Part shown: piece by piece, positions 25,941 through 34,805 of the stretch | Numbering within the stretch: position 1 is the first letter of the stretch | How the letters are laid out: each line of letters opens with the position of its first letter | Assembly: GCA_050330195.1 (NCBI GenBank) | Contig: JBHJOB010000049.1 | Coordinates: 1-64,000 of the forward strand | DNA: 64,000 nt | Direction of reading: 5' to 3' | Source: JAHQVI01 sp050330195 | GTDB taxonomy: Bacteria > Pseudomonadota > Alphaproteobacteria > Rhizobiales > Rhodomicrobiaceae | Notes under the pieces: model-generated | What the model was told of the DNA's origin: nothing | What the model saw: the letters and a program-made list of their open reading frames with translations, nothing else | Databases searched by the model: none | Program-made: the position numbers and the translations under genes

Positions 25941-27134
25941 TTGCTTTCGGTCGCGCAGGCACTTCAGCAAGTTATCGGTGGCATTGAACCGCTTTCCGCC
26001 GAGACGGTGAAGCTGGACGCAGCGCATGGCCGTATCCTTGCCGATGACCTTGCCGCCAGACTGACCCAGCCGCCCTTTCCGTCCTCCGCGATGGATGGCT
26101 ATGCGGTTCGCCGGACGGATCTGCAGAGTTTGCCTGCGACATTGTCCGTGATCGGTGAATCCGCCGCCGGACATCCGTTTTCCGGCATGGTGCGAACTGG
26201 CGAAGCGGTGCGCATCTTCACCGGCGCTGTCGTCCCCGATGACGCGGATTATATCGTCATTCAGGAAAACGTCACGGCCACGGATAAGCAGATCGAAATC
26301 CGCGAGATTGGTGCTGAAAGCCATATCCGCGAACGCGGCGGCGATTTCCGCGAGGGCGATACGCCGCTTCGCGCGGGACGAAGGCTGACGCCGCGCGATG
26401 TTCTGCTGGCCGCGCAGATGAACCATGCAGAGCTGCCCGTCCGCCGCAAACCGAAGATCGCAATTCTCGCTTCCGGCGACGAATTGGTACCGCCCGGCGG
26501 AGAGCTCGCGCCCGGACAGATCATTTCCTCAATTCCCGCAGGGCTCGGCGCGATGCTGCAGTCGGCCGGTGCGGCGCCGGTGCTGCTGGGAATAGCGGGA
26601 GACACGCTCGAAGATCTTGGCAGGCACATCGCCAATGGTCACGATGCCGATGTCCTCGTGACCATTGGCGGCGCATCGGTCGGCGATCACGATCTGGTGC
26701 GCAAGGCGCTGGAGATGGCGGGTTACGAGATTGGCTTCCACAAGATCGCGATGCGTCCCGGCAAGCCTCTGATGTCGGGCATGCGCGGCGCTCGGCGCGT
26801 GATCGGACTGCCGGGCAATCCCGTCTCCGCGATGATCTGCGGGCTGGTCTTTCTGACGCCGCTGGTTGCCGCGCTGCTCGGCGAGGACCGCCCCCGGTCG
26901 CGGGAGATCCTCATGCCGCTGGCCGCCTCGCTCACGGAGAACGGCGTGCGGCAGCATTACATGCGCGCGAAATTTGCCATCCATGAGGGCCGGGAGGCCG
27001 TTGAGCCGCTGCCGTCGCAGGACAGCTCGCTGACGGCGACGCTTGCCGCAGCCGACTGCCTGATCGTGCGGGCCCCGAACGCACCGGCCTTGCAGGCAGG
27101 GGCAAATGTGCCGGTCATCCCGCTTTTTCCGTGA
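25941..27134 (+). CDS. moeA: Molybdopterin molybdotransferase
   Basis: MoeA inserts molybdate into adenylylated molybdopterin. The 397-aa protein starts at a TTG two nt after the moaC stop. It has a PFPSSAMDGYAVR block with the conserved Ser-Ala-Met-Asp-Gly, the domain IV region IATGDEL-like (I-L-A-S-G-D-E-L-V), TIGGASVGDHDLVRKAL, and MRPGKPLM and GLPGNPVSAMI near the active site. No alternative ATG aligns better. The lexA gene follows after 140 nt with its own SOS boxes. Confidence 0.95.
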   Translation: MLSVAQALQQVIGGIEPLSAETVKLDAAHGRILADDLAARLTQPPFPSSAMDGYAVRRTDLQSLPATLSVIGESAAGHPFSGMVRTGEAVRIFTGAVVPDDADYIVIQENVTATDKQIEIREIGAESHIRERGGDFREGDTPLRAGRRLTPRDVLLAAQMNHAELPVRRKPKIAILASGDELVPPGGELAPGQIISSIPAGLGAMLQSAGAAPVLLGIAGDTLEDLGRHIANGHDADVLVTIGGASVGDHDLVRKALEMAGYEIGFHKIAMRPGKPLMSGMRGARRVIGLPGNPVSAMICGLVFLTPLVAALLGEDRPRSREILMPLAASLTENGVRQHYMRAKFAIHEGREAVEPLPSQDSSLTATLAAADCLIVRAPNAPALQAGANVPVIPLFP

Positions 27135-27188
27135 AGCGAAGCACTTTTTCCCCTAAAACCGCTTAAATTGCTGTGGCAGCCCCTTGCG

Positions 27189-27234
27189 GAACACAACTAG
27201 AACACGTATAGATGTTCCTGCTTTGTACAAGAAC
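27189..27234 (+). promoter_or_regulatory. LexA (SOS) operator region upstream of lexA
   Basis: A perfect alphaproteobacterial SOS box GAAC-N7-GAAC spans 27189-27203. A second site follows at 27214-27228 as GTTC-N7-GTAC, one base off the GTTC-N7-GTTC consensus, and its GTTC also makes GTTC-N13-GAAC with the GAAC at 27231. The paired sites lie 41-86 nt before the lexA ATG, as expected for autoregulation. Confidence 0.85.
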
Positions 27235-27274
27235 GGCTGTTGGATATGCCGCTTCCGGCTTCTAGGGAACAATA

Positions 27275-27979
27275 ATGCTCACGCCCAAGCAGAAAGAGCT
27301 TCTTCTCTTCATCAATGAACGGCTGAAAGAGTCGGGTATCCCGCCATCCTACGACGAGATGAAGGAAGCGCTGGACCTGCGCTCGAAATCCGGCATTCAC
27401 CGGCTGATCACCGCTCTGGAAGAACGCGGCTTTATCAAGCGCTTGCCCCATCGGGCGCGTGCGCTGGAAATCATCAAGATGCCGGAAACATCCCAGCCCG
27501 GCCTCGCCCGCCGTCCCGCCGCCGGGTTTTCGCCCTCTGTCATCGAAGGATCGCGCCGGCGCGGCTTCAGCGACAGCGAGGACGCCGAATTCGGCTATTC
27601 ATCCGGCATTCCCGTCATGGGCCGGATTGCGGCCGGCGTGCCGCGTGCGGCAATCGAGAATCACAGCCACACGATCAATGTCCCCGAGGAAATGCTCACC
27701 GGGGGCGAGCACTTCGCTCTGGAGGTCAAGGGCGACTCCATGATCGACGCCGGTATCCTCGACGGCGACACCGTAATCATCCGCAAGACCGACACCGCCG
27801 TGAATGGCGACATCATTGTCGCGCTCGTCGATGACGAGGAAGCAACCCTCAAGCGTTTCCGGCGCAAAGGCCAGTCCGTGGCGCTCGAAGCGGCCAACCC
27901 GGCTTACGAAACGCGCATCTTCGGTCCGGACCGTATACGGATTCAAGGCAAGCTGGTCGGGTTGCTCCGGCACTATTGA
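27275..27979 (+). CDS. lexA: SOS repressor LexA
   Basis: LexA represses DNA-damage genes and self-cleaves when RecA is activated. The 234-aa protein has an N-terminal winged-helix domain (KQKELLLFINERLKESG, PPSYDEMKEALDLRSKSG) and a C-terminal S24 protease domain with the Ala-Gly cleavage site (R-I-A-A-G-V-P), catalytic Ser in V-K-G-D-S-M-I-D-A and the Lys in E-A-T-L-K-R-F. The linker is longer than in E. coli, usual for this group. It is convergent with comEC and overlaps its 3' end by 7 nt. Confidence 0.96.
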   Translation: MLTPKQKELLLFINERLKESGIPPSYDEMKEALDLRSKSGIHRLITALEERGFIKRLPHRARALEIIKMPETSQPGLARRPAAGFSPSVIEGSRRRGFSDSEDAEFGYSSGIPVMGRIAAGVPRAAIENHSHTINVPEEMLTGGEHFALEVKGDSMIDAGILDGDTVIIRKTDTAVNGDIIVALVDDEEATLKRFRRKGQSVALEAANPAYETRIFGPDRIRIQGKLVGLLRHY

Positions 27980-30177
27980 GCCGTCTCCGGGATTTTTTCC
28001 CGCCGCCGATGAACAGTTACCCACGGGCGTATGCCGCGCTCTTCGCCAACCGTGCGCACAGTGACGCCTGCTGGTCCTATCGTCAGCATATGCGCCCCGC
28101 GTTCCTTGAGATCGAGCCTGTCCACAATGATTTCAGGCTGTTCGCACCGCTCCGGCAATGTAAAATCGGCAATGAGGACAGCCGCCCGCTGGCAATCATC
28201 CTTCAACGCAGCGGGGTGATGGACGTGTGTCACCAGCCGTCCCTTTACGAGTACGATGCAGCCTGTATCATCGCACTGAAACGCTTTCGACCCTCGCGCT
28301 TCCTTGACAGGGCGGCCATCGCCATCCGCCTCCATCCATCGCTCAAGGCTGAACGAAGCCTTGCGGGATTTCGTCGTCGCAATATTTCCGGCCTGATCGC
28401 GAACGGCAACAAGCTTGCCGTCACGGTCGATCCAGATATCGGCGCGTTCGCCGAAAGGCGTCAACGTCAGGCCCCCGCCGATCGCGAGCAGTCCCAGCCA
28501 GCGCCAGCGTCCGCGCCAGATCATGAGCCACAGCCCGCCGAGAATCATCAGCGGCAATGCGCCCTCGGGAAAAGCCGGAACCGCCGGCGCAGCGCCGGGC
28601 AGGCTGGAGGTAAAGGCAGCAACGCCGAGCATCCATGCAATCCCCTGCTCCATGACGAGCAGTGGCCAGGCTTCGAGGCCGAAGGGCATGGCCAGCAGCG
28701 TCAGCAGAACCATCGGCATGACGACGAAGCCGACCACGGGCACGGCAAGGATATTACCGATCATCGAATAGATTGCGACACGGTGAAAATGATAGGCGGC
28801 GAACGGATCGACGGCGAGGCTGGCAAGCAGTGTCGTCGAGGCAATGTCGATGATGAAGATCAGGGGGATGGCGACCAGCCTCGGCCATCCGTCGAGCTTC
28901 GTCAGCGACGGCCGGGATTCGTAGAACGCGATAAGCGCCGCCGTCGCCGCGAAGGACATCTGGAACCCGGCGTCCACCAGACTATGCGGCATGAGCGCGA
29001 GAATGACGAAGGCGGCTATGGCGAGATTGCGCAGGCTGATCGCCGGACGGTTGAGGATGATCGCTCCGAACACTATGGCCACCATGATGTAGGCGCGGAT
29101 GGCCGACACTGCCGCCCCCGAGAGCGCGAGATAGACGCTGGCGATGCCGAGCGCGCCAAGCGCGGCCCAGATCTTGATCGGATAGCGCAGCGCAATCGCG
29201 GGAAACACTCCGAGCAAGGCCCGTATCAGCCAGAACAGCGCGCCCGCCGTCAGCGCCATGTGAAATCCGGAGATGGCGATCACATGCGCCAGACCGGCAT
29301 CGCGCAGCGCCTGGGTGGCCGGTTTGCTCAGCGCCCCTCGATCGCCCACGATCAGCGCGTTCGCGACCGCCGCGCGATCGCCCTCCAGCACCTGGTTGAC
29401 CCGCGCGGCGATGGCCTGCCGGATGTTGCCGATAGCGGCCCGCGCCCGCAGATCGGACGGCGCTGGCGGAGGCTTGGCCAATGGCGTCACCTTGCCCATC
29501 GCGTAGCCGCTTGCGCCGAGACCCTTGAACCAGAAATGGCGGGCAAAGTCGTACCCGCCCGGCAGAACCGGTTCGGGCGGCGGCATGAGCGTCGCGCGCA
29601 ATTGAATGGCGTCTCCCGCAAGCCAGTTCCCGCGATCGCCATTGTAGCTCACACGCACGCGGTGCGGCGTCTGGTCCGGCTGCAACCGCTCCACCGCAAT
29701 GACGCGCAATGTCAGCCGCGTGCGCTTTTCCTGCCGTTCGATCCGCTCGATCCAGCCGGAAACCGTGACATAGCGCATCTCCCGCTGCAGAACCGGCGCG
29801 TCCCCGAGAACGACCTGAAACTTCGCCGCCGCAAAACCAAGGGCCGTCATGAGGATGATGCTGCTTGCAATGAGGCGCAGCGAGGCGCCGCGGAGAAACA
29901 CGCGCAATGCCGCGGCGAGCACCACACCGGAAACTGCAAGGATCGCTGGCGGTTCGCTCAACAAGGCGAGATAAAGCGCAATGCCGCAGCCGAAGAACAC
30001 CGGCAGCCACAGGAACCAGCGCCCGCGCTCCGCATCCAGCGACTCCTCGATGCGCAGACGCCATCCTGCCGTCGCCGCACCCGAAGCGCCCATTGCCTGC
30101 GAGCCCACGCTCTGGCCGAACTGACGGCGACCCATGGGCCCGCCGCCACGCTCCAGCGCAGCTTCAGTCAGCGACAT
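27973..30177 (-). CDS. comEC: ComEC/Rec2-family membrane protein
   Basis: ComEC is the inner-membrane channel for single-stranded DNA uptake in natural transformation. The 734-aa protein has N-terminal membrane helices, a DUF4131-like domain and the competence core with ALIVGDRGALSKPATQALRDAGLAHVIAISGFHMAL and about ten further membrane helices. The C-terminal ~150 residues are present but do not carry a metallo-beta-lactamase HxHxDH motif, so the nuclease domain found in Bacillus ComEC is absent or degenerate, common in alphaproteobacteria. No other competence genes are nearby. Confidence 0.88.
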   Translation of the reverse strand: MSLTEAALERGGGPMGRRQFGQSVGSQAMGASGAATAGWRLRIEESLDAERGRWFLWLPVFFGCGIALYLALLSEPPAILAVSGVVLAAALRVFLRGASLRLIASSIILMTALGFAAAKFQVVLGDAPVLQREMRYVTVSGWIERIERQEKRTRLTLRVIAVERLQPDQTPHRVRVSYNGDRGNWLAGDAIQLRATLMPPPEPVLPGGYDFARHFWFKGLGASGYAMGKVTPLAKPPPAPSDLRARAAIGNIRQAIAARVNQVLEGDRAAVANALIVGDRGALSKPATQALRDAGLAHVIAISGFHMALTAGALFWLIRALLGVFPAIALRYPIKIWAALGALGIASVYLALSGAAVSAIRAYIMVAIVFGAIILNRPAISLRNLAIAAFVILALMPHSLVDAGFQMSFAATAALIAFYESRPSLTKLDGWPRLVAIPLIFIIDIASTTLLASLAVDPFAAYHFHRVAIYSMIGNILAVPVVGFVVMPMVLLTLLAMPFGLEAWPLLVMEQGIAWMLGVAAFTSSLPGAAPAVPAFPEGALPLMILGGLWLMIWRGRWRWLGLLAIGGGLTLTPFGERADIWIDRDGKLVAVRDQAGNIATTKSRKASFSLERWMEADGDGRPVKEARGSKAFQCDDTGCIVLVKGRLVTHVHHPAALKDDCQRAAVLIADFTLPERCEQPEIIVDRLDLKERGAHMLTIGPAGVTVRTVGEERGIRPWVTVHRRREKIPETAQ

Positions 30178-30271
30178 TCATCCCCCACGGTCCGCTTACA
30201 CATGCGGCCTCCCTGTGCTAAACCCTCGGCAATTCATTCATCCTTCAATTGAATCTATGGAACGCAATCGC

Positions 30272-31699
30272 ATGTCCGGTAAAGTCGTCACACGCTTCGC
30301 ACCATCCCCGACAGGGTTTCTACATATAGGGGGCGCACGCACGGCGCTGTTCAACTGGCTGTATGCCAAAGCCAATGGCGGGCAGTTCCTGCTCCGTATC
30401 GAGGACACCGACCGCGCGCGCTCCACCGAGGAGGCGATCCACGCCATTCTCGACGGTCTGCGCTGGCTCGAACTGCAGTGGGACGGCGAGCCGGTCCTGC
30501 AGCACGCGCGCGCCGAGCGCCATGCCGAGGTGGCGAAACAACTGCTCGCCGAGGGCAAGGCCTATCGCTGCTATGCAACTTCGGAAGAGCTTGAGGAGAT
30601 GCGCGAAAAGGCCCGCGAGGAGGGGCGCTCTCCCGGCTATGACGGACGGTGGCGCGACCGCTCGCCCGACGAAGCGCCCGAGGGCGCGCCTTTCGCCGTG
30701 CGTTTCAAGAGCCCGATGGAGGGCGAAACCGTTGTCGACGACCAGGTGCAGGGGCCGGTCACTTTCCAGAACAAGGATCTCGACGACCTGATCATCCTGC
30801 GCAGCGACGGCTCGCCGACCTACAATCTTTCCGTAGTCGTGGACGATCACGATATGGGCGTCACGCACATCATTCGCGGCGACGATCACCTGACCAATGC
30901 GGCCCGGCAGTCGCAGATCTACAAGGCGATGGGTTGGGACGCGCCGGTTTTCGCCCATGTGCCCCTGATCCACGGACCGGACGGCGCGAAAATGTCGAAG
31001 CGCCACGGCGCGCTGGGCGTCGACGCCTACCGGGCGATGGGCTATCTGCCGGCCGCGATGCGCAACTATCTCGTCCGCCTCGGCTGGAGCCACGGCGACG
31101 ACGAGATCATCTCGACGGATCAGATGATTTACTGGTTCGGCTTCGATGCGCTCGGCAAGTCGCCGGCGCGTTTCGACTTCGCCAAGTTGGAGAACCTGAA
31201 CGGACACTACATCCGCCAGGCGAGCGATGCCGACCTTGTCTCCGCGTTGAAACAGCTTCTCCCGCATCTGCCGCAGGAAAAGGCGCTCGCCGCAGGGCTG
31301 GACGAGGAGGATCTGCGCAAGCTGGAACTGGCCATGCCGGGCCTGAAGGAGCGCGCGAAAACGCTTGTGGAACTGCTCGATAGCGCGGCTTTCCTGTTTA
31401 CCAAACGTCCTCTGGATATGGAACCAAAGGCGGAAAAACTGCTTACGCCAGAGGCACGGGAGCGGCTTGCCTCGCTCGATGAAAAATTCGCCGCGCTCAA
31501 TGAATGGTCAGCGGCAAGCATTGAAGAGGCAGTCCGCGAGCATGCCAAGCACTTGAATGTGAAGCTCGGCGATCTTGCTCAGCCATTGCGCGCGGCGTTG
31601 ACAGGACGTACCGTATCTCCCGGGATTTTCGATGTAATTTTAGTTCTTGGTCGCGACGAAGCTTTGGGACGGATCAAGGATCAGGCACAGCCCGACTAG
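30272..31699 (+). CDS. gltX: Glutamyl-tRNA synthetase
   Basis: GltX charges tRNA-Glu with glutamate. The 475-aa class I enzyme has the HIGH-like motif FAPSPTGFLHIGGARTALF and the KMSKR loop in G-A-K-M-S-K-R-H-G, plus a C-terminal anticodon-binding domain. An alternative in-frame ATG lies 15 nt upstream; I prefer the one directly before S-G-K-V-V-T-R-F-A-P with a GGAACG sequence before it. It is divergent from comEC. Confidence 0.95.
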   Translation: MSGKVVTRFAPSPTGFLHIGGARTALFNWLYAKANGGQFLLRIEDTDRARSTEEAIHAILDGLRWLELQWDGEPVLQHARAERHAEVAKQLLAEGKAYRCYATSEELEEMREKAREEGRSPGYDGRWRDRSPDEAPEGAPFAVRFKSPMEGETVVDDQVQGPVTFQNKDLDDLIILRSDGSPTYNLSVVVDDHDMGVTHIIRGDDHLTNAARQSQIYKAMGWDAPVFAHVPLIHGPDGAKMSKRHGALGVDAYRAMGYLPAAMRNYLVRLGWSHGDDEIISTDQMIYWFGFDALGKSPARFDFAKLENLNGHYIRQASDADLVSALKQLLPHLPQEKALAAGLDEEDLRKLELAMPGLKERAKTLVELLDSAAFLFTKRPLDMEPKAEKLLTPEARERLASLDEKFAALNEWSAASIEEAVREHAKHLNVKLGDLAQPLRAALTGRTVSPGIFDVILVLGRDEALGRIKDQAQPD

Positions 31700-31872
31700 A
31701 CCGGCGAGCTTATTGACTTGTTAGTCTTGATTAAAATTTAGGCAGAGACTTCGCCGCGCTGGACGCCTGCAAACCCCCGGTTTATTATTGCGGCGCAAAA
31801 TGGGGAGCAGCGCGCCGCAACATCAATCGAGGCCGCGCCGCACATAAAGAGCCCGCGATTGAGAGAGAAAGG

Positions 31873-33207
31873 ATGACCCTTATGGGGACACCGTCAATGC
31901 CGGACAAAAAAAAGCTGGAGCCGTCAAGCAAGGCCACCGTGTCGATCAACGGCCAGGAGGTCGAGCTGCCGGTCTATTCGGGCACGCTTGGCCCCGATGT
32001 CATGGACATCTCCAAATTCTACGGGCAGACCGGCGCGTTCACTTACGACCCTGGCTACACGTCGACAGGCTCTTGCCGCTCTGCCATCACCTTCATCGAC
32101 GGCGAAGAGGGCATGTTGCTGCATCGCGGCTACCCGATCGAGCAACTCGCGGAGAACGGCAACTTCCTTGAAACGGCGCACCTGTTGCTCTACGGCGAAT
32201 TGCCGAACAAGGAGCAATATGACGACTTCGTCAATCGCGTCACCTACCACACGATGCTCCATGAGCAGATGAACCGCTTTTTCACCGGCTTCCGCCGCGA
32301 TGCGCATCCGATGGCGGTCATGGTCGGCGTGGTCGGCGCGCTCTCGGCCTTCTATCACGACTCCACGGACATCACCGACCCGGTCCAGCGCGACATCGCC
32401 GCGATCCGCATGATCGCGAAAATGCCGACCATCGCGGCCATGGCCTATAAGTATTCCGTCGGCCAGCCCTTCATCTATCCGCGCAACGACCTCGATTACG
32501 CGTCGAACTTTCTTTATATGAGCTTCGCTGTTCCTTGTGATGAATACCGGGTCAACCCGGTGCTCTCGCGCGCAATGGACCGGATTTTCCTGCTCCATGC
32601 TGATCACGAACAGAACGCCTCCACCTCCACGGTGCGGCTCGCTTCGTCCTCGGGCGCCAATCCGTTTGCGTGCATCGCCGCCGGCATTGCCTGCCTGTGG
32701 GGTCCGGCGCATGGCGGCGCGAACGAAGCGGCGCTGAAGATGCTTGAGGAAATCGGCACGGTCGACCGCATTCCGGAATATATCGAGAAGGCGAAGGACA
32801 AGAACGATCCGTTCCGCCTCATGGGCTTCGGCCACCGCGTCTACAAGAATTACGACCCGCGCGCCAAGGTCATGCAGAAGACCTGCGCCGAAGTGCTCGA
32901 CCTCGTCGGCGTGAAGAACGACCCGCAGCTTCAGGTCGCGCGCGAGTTGGAGAAGATCGCGCTTGAAGATGAATATTTCGTCGAGAAGAAGCTCTATCCG
33001 AATATCGACTTCTACTCCGGCATCACCCTGAAGGCGCTCGGCTTCCCGACTTCGATGTTCACCGTCCTGTTCGCGCTGGCCCGCACGGTCGGCTGGATCG
33101 CGCAGTGGAAGGAAATGATCGAGGACCCGGATTACCGCATCGGCCGTCCGCGCCAGCTCTATACTGGCCCTGCAACGCGCGACTACGTGGACATCACACA
33201 GCGCTGA
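31873..33207 (+). CDS. gltA: Citrate synthase (type II)
   Basis: GltA condenses oxaloacetate and acetyl-CoA in the TCA cycle. The 444-aa protein is of the hexameric, NADH-sensitive type II class by length. Catalytic residues are in GPAHGGANEAALKML (His), G-F-G-H-R-V-Y (His) and the I-D-F-Y-S-G-I (Asp) segment. The ATG has an AAAGG site directly upstream. A G-rich hairpin lies 43 nt after the stop. Confidence 0.96.
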   Translation: MTLMGTPSMPDKKKLEPSSKATVSINGQEVELPVYSGTLGPDVMDISKFYGQTGAFTYDPGYTSTGSCRSAITFIDGEEGMLLHRGYPIEQLAENGNFLETAHLLLYGELPNKEQYDDFVNRVTYHTMLHEQMNRFFTGFRRDAHPMAVMVGVVGALSAFYHDSTDITDPVQRDIAAIRMIAKMPTIAAMAYKYSVGQPFIYPRNDLDYASNFLYMSFAVPCDEYRVNPVLSRAMDRIFLLHADHEQNASTSTVRLASSSGANPFACIAAGIACLWGPAHGGANEAALKMLEEIGTVDRIPEYIEKAKDKNDPFRLMGFGHRVYKNYDPRAKVMQKTCAEVLDLVGVKNDPQLQVARELEKIALEDEYFVEKKLYPNIDFYSGITLKALGFPTSMFTVLFALARTVGWIAQWKEMIEDPDYRIGRPRQLYTGPATRDYVDITQR

Positions 33208-33249
33208 TTCTGAAGCGAAATCTCGAAAAACTTTGTTGCCCGATATGGT

Positions 33250-33276
33250 GGAGGGGCCATTAAACGCGGCTCCTCC
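33250..33276 (+). terminator. Terminator-like hairpin after gltA (no U-tract)
   Basis: GGAGGGGCC pairs with GGCTCCTCC (9 bp, one G-U) around a 9-nt loop. There is no T-run after the stem (AAACTCGG follows), so it is a terminator-like or mRNA-stabilising hairpin rather than a clear intrinsic terminator. Confidence 0.45.
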
Positions 33277-33300
33277 AAACTCGGCGTAAAGTTGGCGGCG

Positions 33301-33400
33301 AAAACCAAGATCATTTCTTGAAGAAACGATCCTGGTTTGCGTCTGCATGTTTCAAGCTCGATTTTCCCAAAAAACCTGTCCCCGCGGAGGCGGGATGATG
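33301..33400 (-). repeat. Dispersed palindromic repeat, copy 2
   Basis: The minus strand shows the same layout as the copies at 9357-9456 and 59544-59633: a G/C-rich head (TCATCCCGCCTCCGCGGGGA), the TTTTGGGAAAATCGAGCTTG core, a CAGACGCAAA linker, and a hairpin with AAACCA/TGGTTT outer pairs. It fills most of the gap between gltA and lpxB. Confidence 0.75.
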
Positions 33401-33421
33401 TCCATTTTATTGGATCTCGCT

Positions 33422-34621
33422 TTAACGCGGCACGGTCAGACGCTTTTTCACGCCCTCTTCGATGATGGCGAGCGCCGTTTCCGCAGCACGTTCGCTGGGC
33501 GTGCCGTGATCAAGCACCATCTTGTCCGCAATCGTGCCCAATCCGGCAAGTTGGCGCGCTCTCTCGGGCGTATCGCCGAAAAGTGGCAAGAGCGCTTCCG
33601 TCAGCTTCTCGGGCGTGCAATCTTCCTGCAGCAGTTCGGGAAACACATTCTGCCCGATCACAAGATTGGCCAGCACGACAGACGGCACTTTCAGCAAGAA
33701 GCGAAGGCGTTCGGCGAGCCAGTCGACCTTGTAGGCGACGACCATGGGCACGCCAGCAAGCCCGAGTTCCAGCGTCACCGTGCCGGATGCGGCCAGCGCT
33801 GCCTTTGCCAGCTTGAAGGCCTTGAACTTGTCATCCTGTCCGGAGACGAGATGCGGCTGGATCGGCCAGCCTTTCAGCGCCTCTTCAATCAGTGGACGGA
33901 CGGAATCGACTGCCGGAAGGATGACCTCCATCGGCCCAACATTTTCCATGAGTCCGGCCACTGCTTGCCCGAATGGTTCCATCAGGCGGCGGACCTCGGT
34001 CGGGCGGCTGCCGGGGAGAACGAGCAGAACAGGCTTCGCCGGATCGAGCGCAAGCCGCGTGGCCAGTTCCTGCGCATCCAGTTCCCTGATCCAGTCCAGC
34101 TTCTCGATCATCGGGTGGCCGACATAGCTGCATGGCGGACCGCCGAGACGCTCGTGGGCTTCCGGCTCGAAAGGCAGGATCGCCAGAAGATGATCGACAT
34201 AGGGCGCCATTTTCTTCGCGCGGCCCGGACGCCAGGCCCAGACGCTGGGCGAGACATAGTCGATGATCGGGATGAGCGGCTTTTTCCTGCGAATGCGTTT
34301 CGCGATAGGATGAGTGAATTCGGGGCTGTCGATGATGATGACGCCATCGGCGTCGGCGGCGAGCGCGGCATCGACAGTCTGATAGACGCGGCGGACCAGC
34401 TTCGGCAGGTGGGCGAGGATTGCCAGCGGCCCCATGACGGCGACGTCCGAAAGCGGGAAGATCGAGCGCATCCCTTCGGCTTCCATCATTTCCCCGCCGA
34501 CGCCGGAGAACAGGATCGGCACCTCGGACCTGGCCTTGAGCGCCGCCATCAGCTTGCCCCCGAGATGATCGCCGGAATGTTCGCCGGCGACAATGAAGAT
34601 GCGGCGCGCGCGCGGTTTCAA
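33422..34621 (-). CDS. lpxB: Lipid-A-disaccharide synthase
   Basis: LpxB joins UDP-2,3-diacylglucosamine and lipid X to make the lipid A disaccharide. The 399-aa GT19 protein has the N-terminal FIVAGEHSGDHLGGKLM, the VSPSVWAWRPGRAKKM block and the C-terminal nucleotide-binding domain with V-L-L-V-L-P-G-S-R-P-T-E-V. It starts at a TTG with a strong GAGGAG site, as no ATG fits. The gene is last in lpxD-fabZ-lpxA-lpxI-lpxB, but separated from lpxI by 184 nt. Confidence 0.95.
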   Translation of the reverse strand: MKPRARRIFIVAGEHSGDHLGGKLMAALKARSEVPILFSGVGGEMMEAEGMRSIFPLSDVAVMGPLAILAHLPKLVRRVYQTVDAALAADADGVIIIDSPEFTHPIAKRIRRKKPLIPIIDYVSPSVWAWRPGRAKKMAPYVDHLLAILPFEPEAHERLGGPPCSYVGHPMIEKLDWIRELDAQELATRLALDPAKPVLLVLPGSRPTEVRRLMEPFGQAVAGLMENVGPMEVILPAVDSVRPLIEEALKGWPIQPHLVSGQDDKFKAFKLAKAALAASGTVTLELGLAGVPMVVAYKVDWLAERLRFLLKVPSVVLANLVIGQNVFPELLQEDCTPEKLTEALLPLFGDTPERARQLAGLGTIADKMVLDHGTPSERAAETALAIIEEGVKKRLTVPR

Positions 34622-34673
34622 GACGCTCTCCTCAAAAAATTGCGGAGCTGGAGATCATGTTCCAGTAGTTCGA

Positions 34674-34715
34674 TCCCAACAGACCAATCCAGTGACAAGT
34701 GGGTTTCTGTTGGGA
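34674..34715. repeat. Long inverted repeat before lpxB
   Basis: TCCCAACAGA and TCTGTTGGGA form a perfect 10-bp inverted repeat with a 22-nt loop, flanked by six A's on one side of the plus strand. On the minus (lpxB-sense) strand the T-run precedes the hairpin, so it is not an intrinsic terminator for lpxI. Confidence 0.6.
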
Positions 34716-34740
34716 AAAAACCATAACAAAAGTTAAGCCA

Positions 34741-34788
34741 GTGGTCTGGGTGACATTGACGGGTTCGAAATATCAGTGTCAGACCACC
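34741..34788. repeat. Second inverted repeat in the lpxI-lpxB gap
   Basis: GTGGTCTG and CAGACCAC (8 bp) form the outer stem, with inner pairs ACATTGA/TCAGTGT around a TTCGAA-containing loop and a bulge on the left arm. It sits between lpxI's stop and the other inverted repeat, so the lpxI-lpxB gap is a densely folded region. Confidence 0.55.
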
Positions 34789-34805
34789 GGCGCAGAAGAT
34801 GGCTT

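Noticed and set aside
27976..30252. Very long (758-codon) open frame opposite comEC
   Set aside because: It is antisense to a well-supported comEC gene, rich in Arg/Gln/His as expected from GC-rich shadow frames, and has no ribosome binding site or family match.
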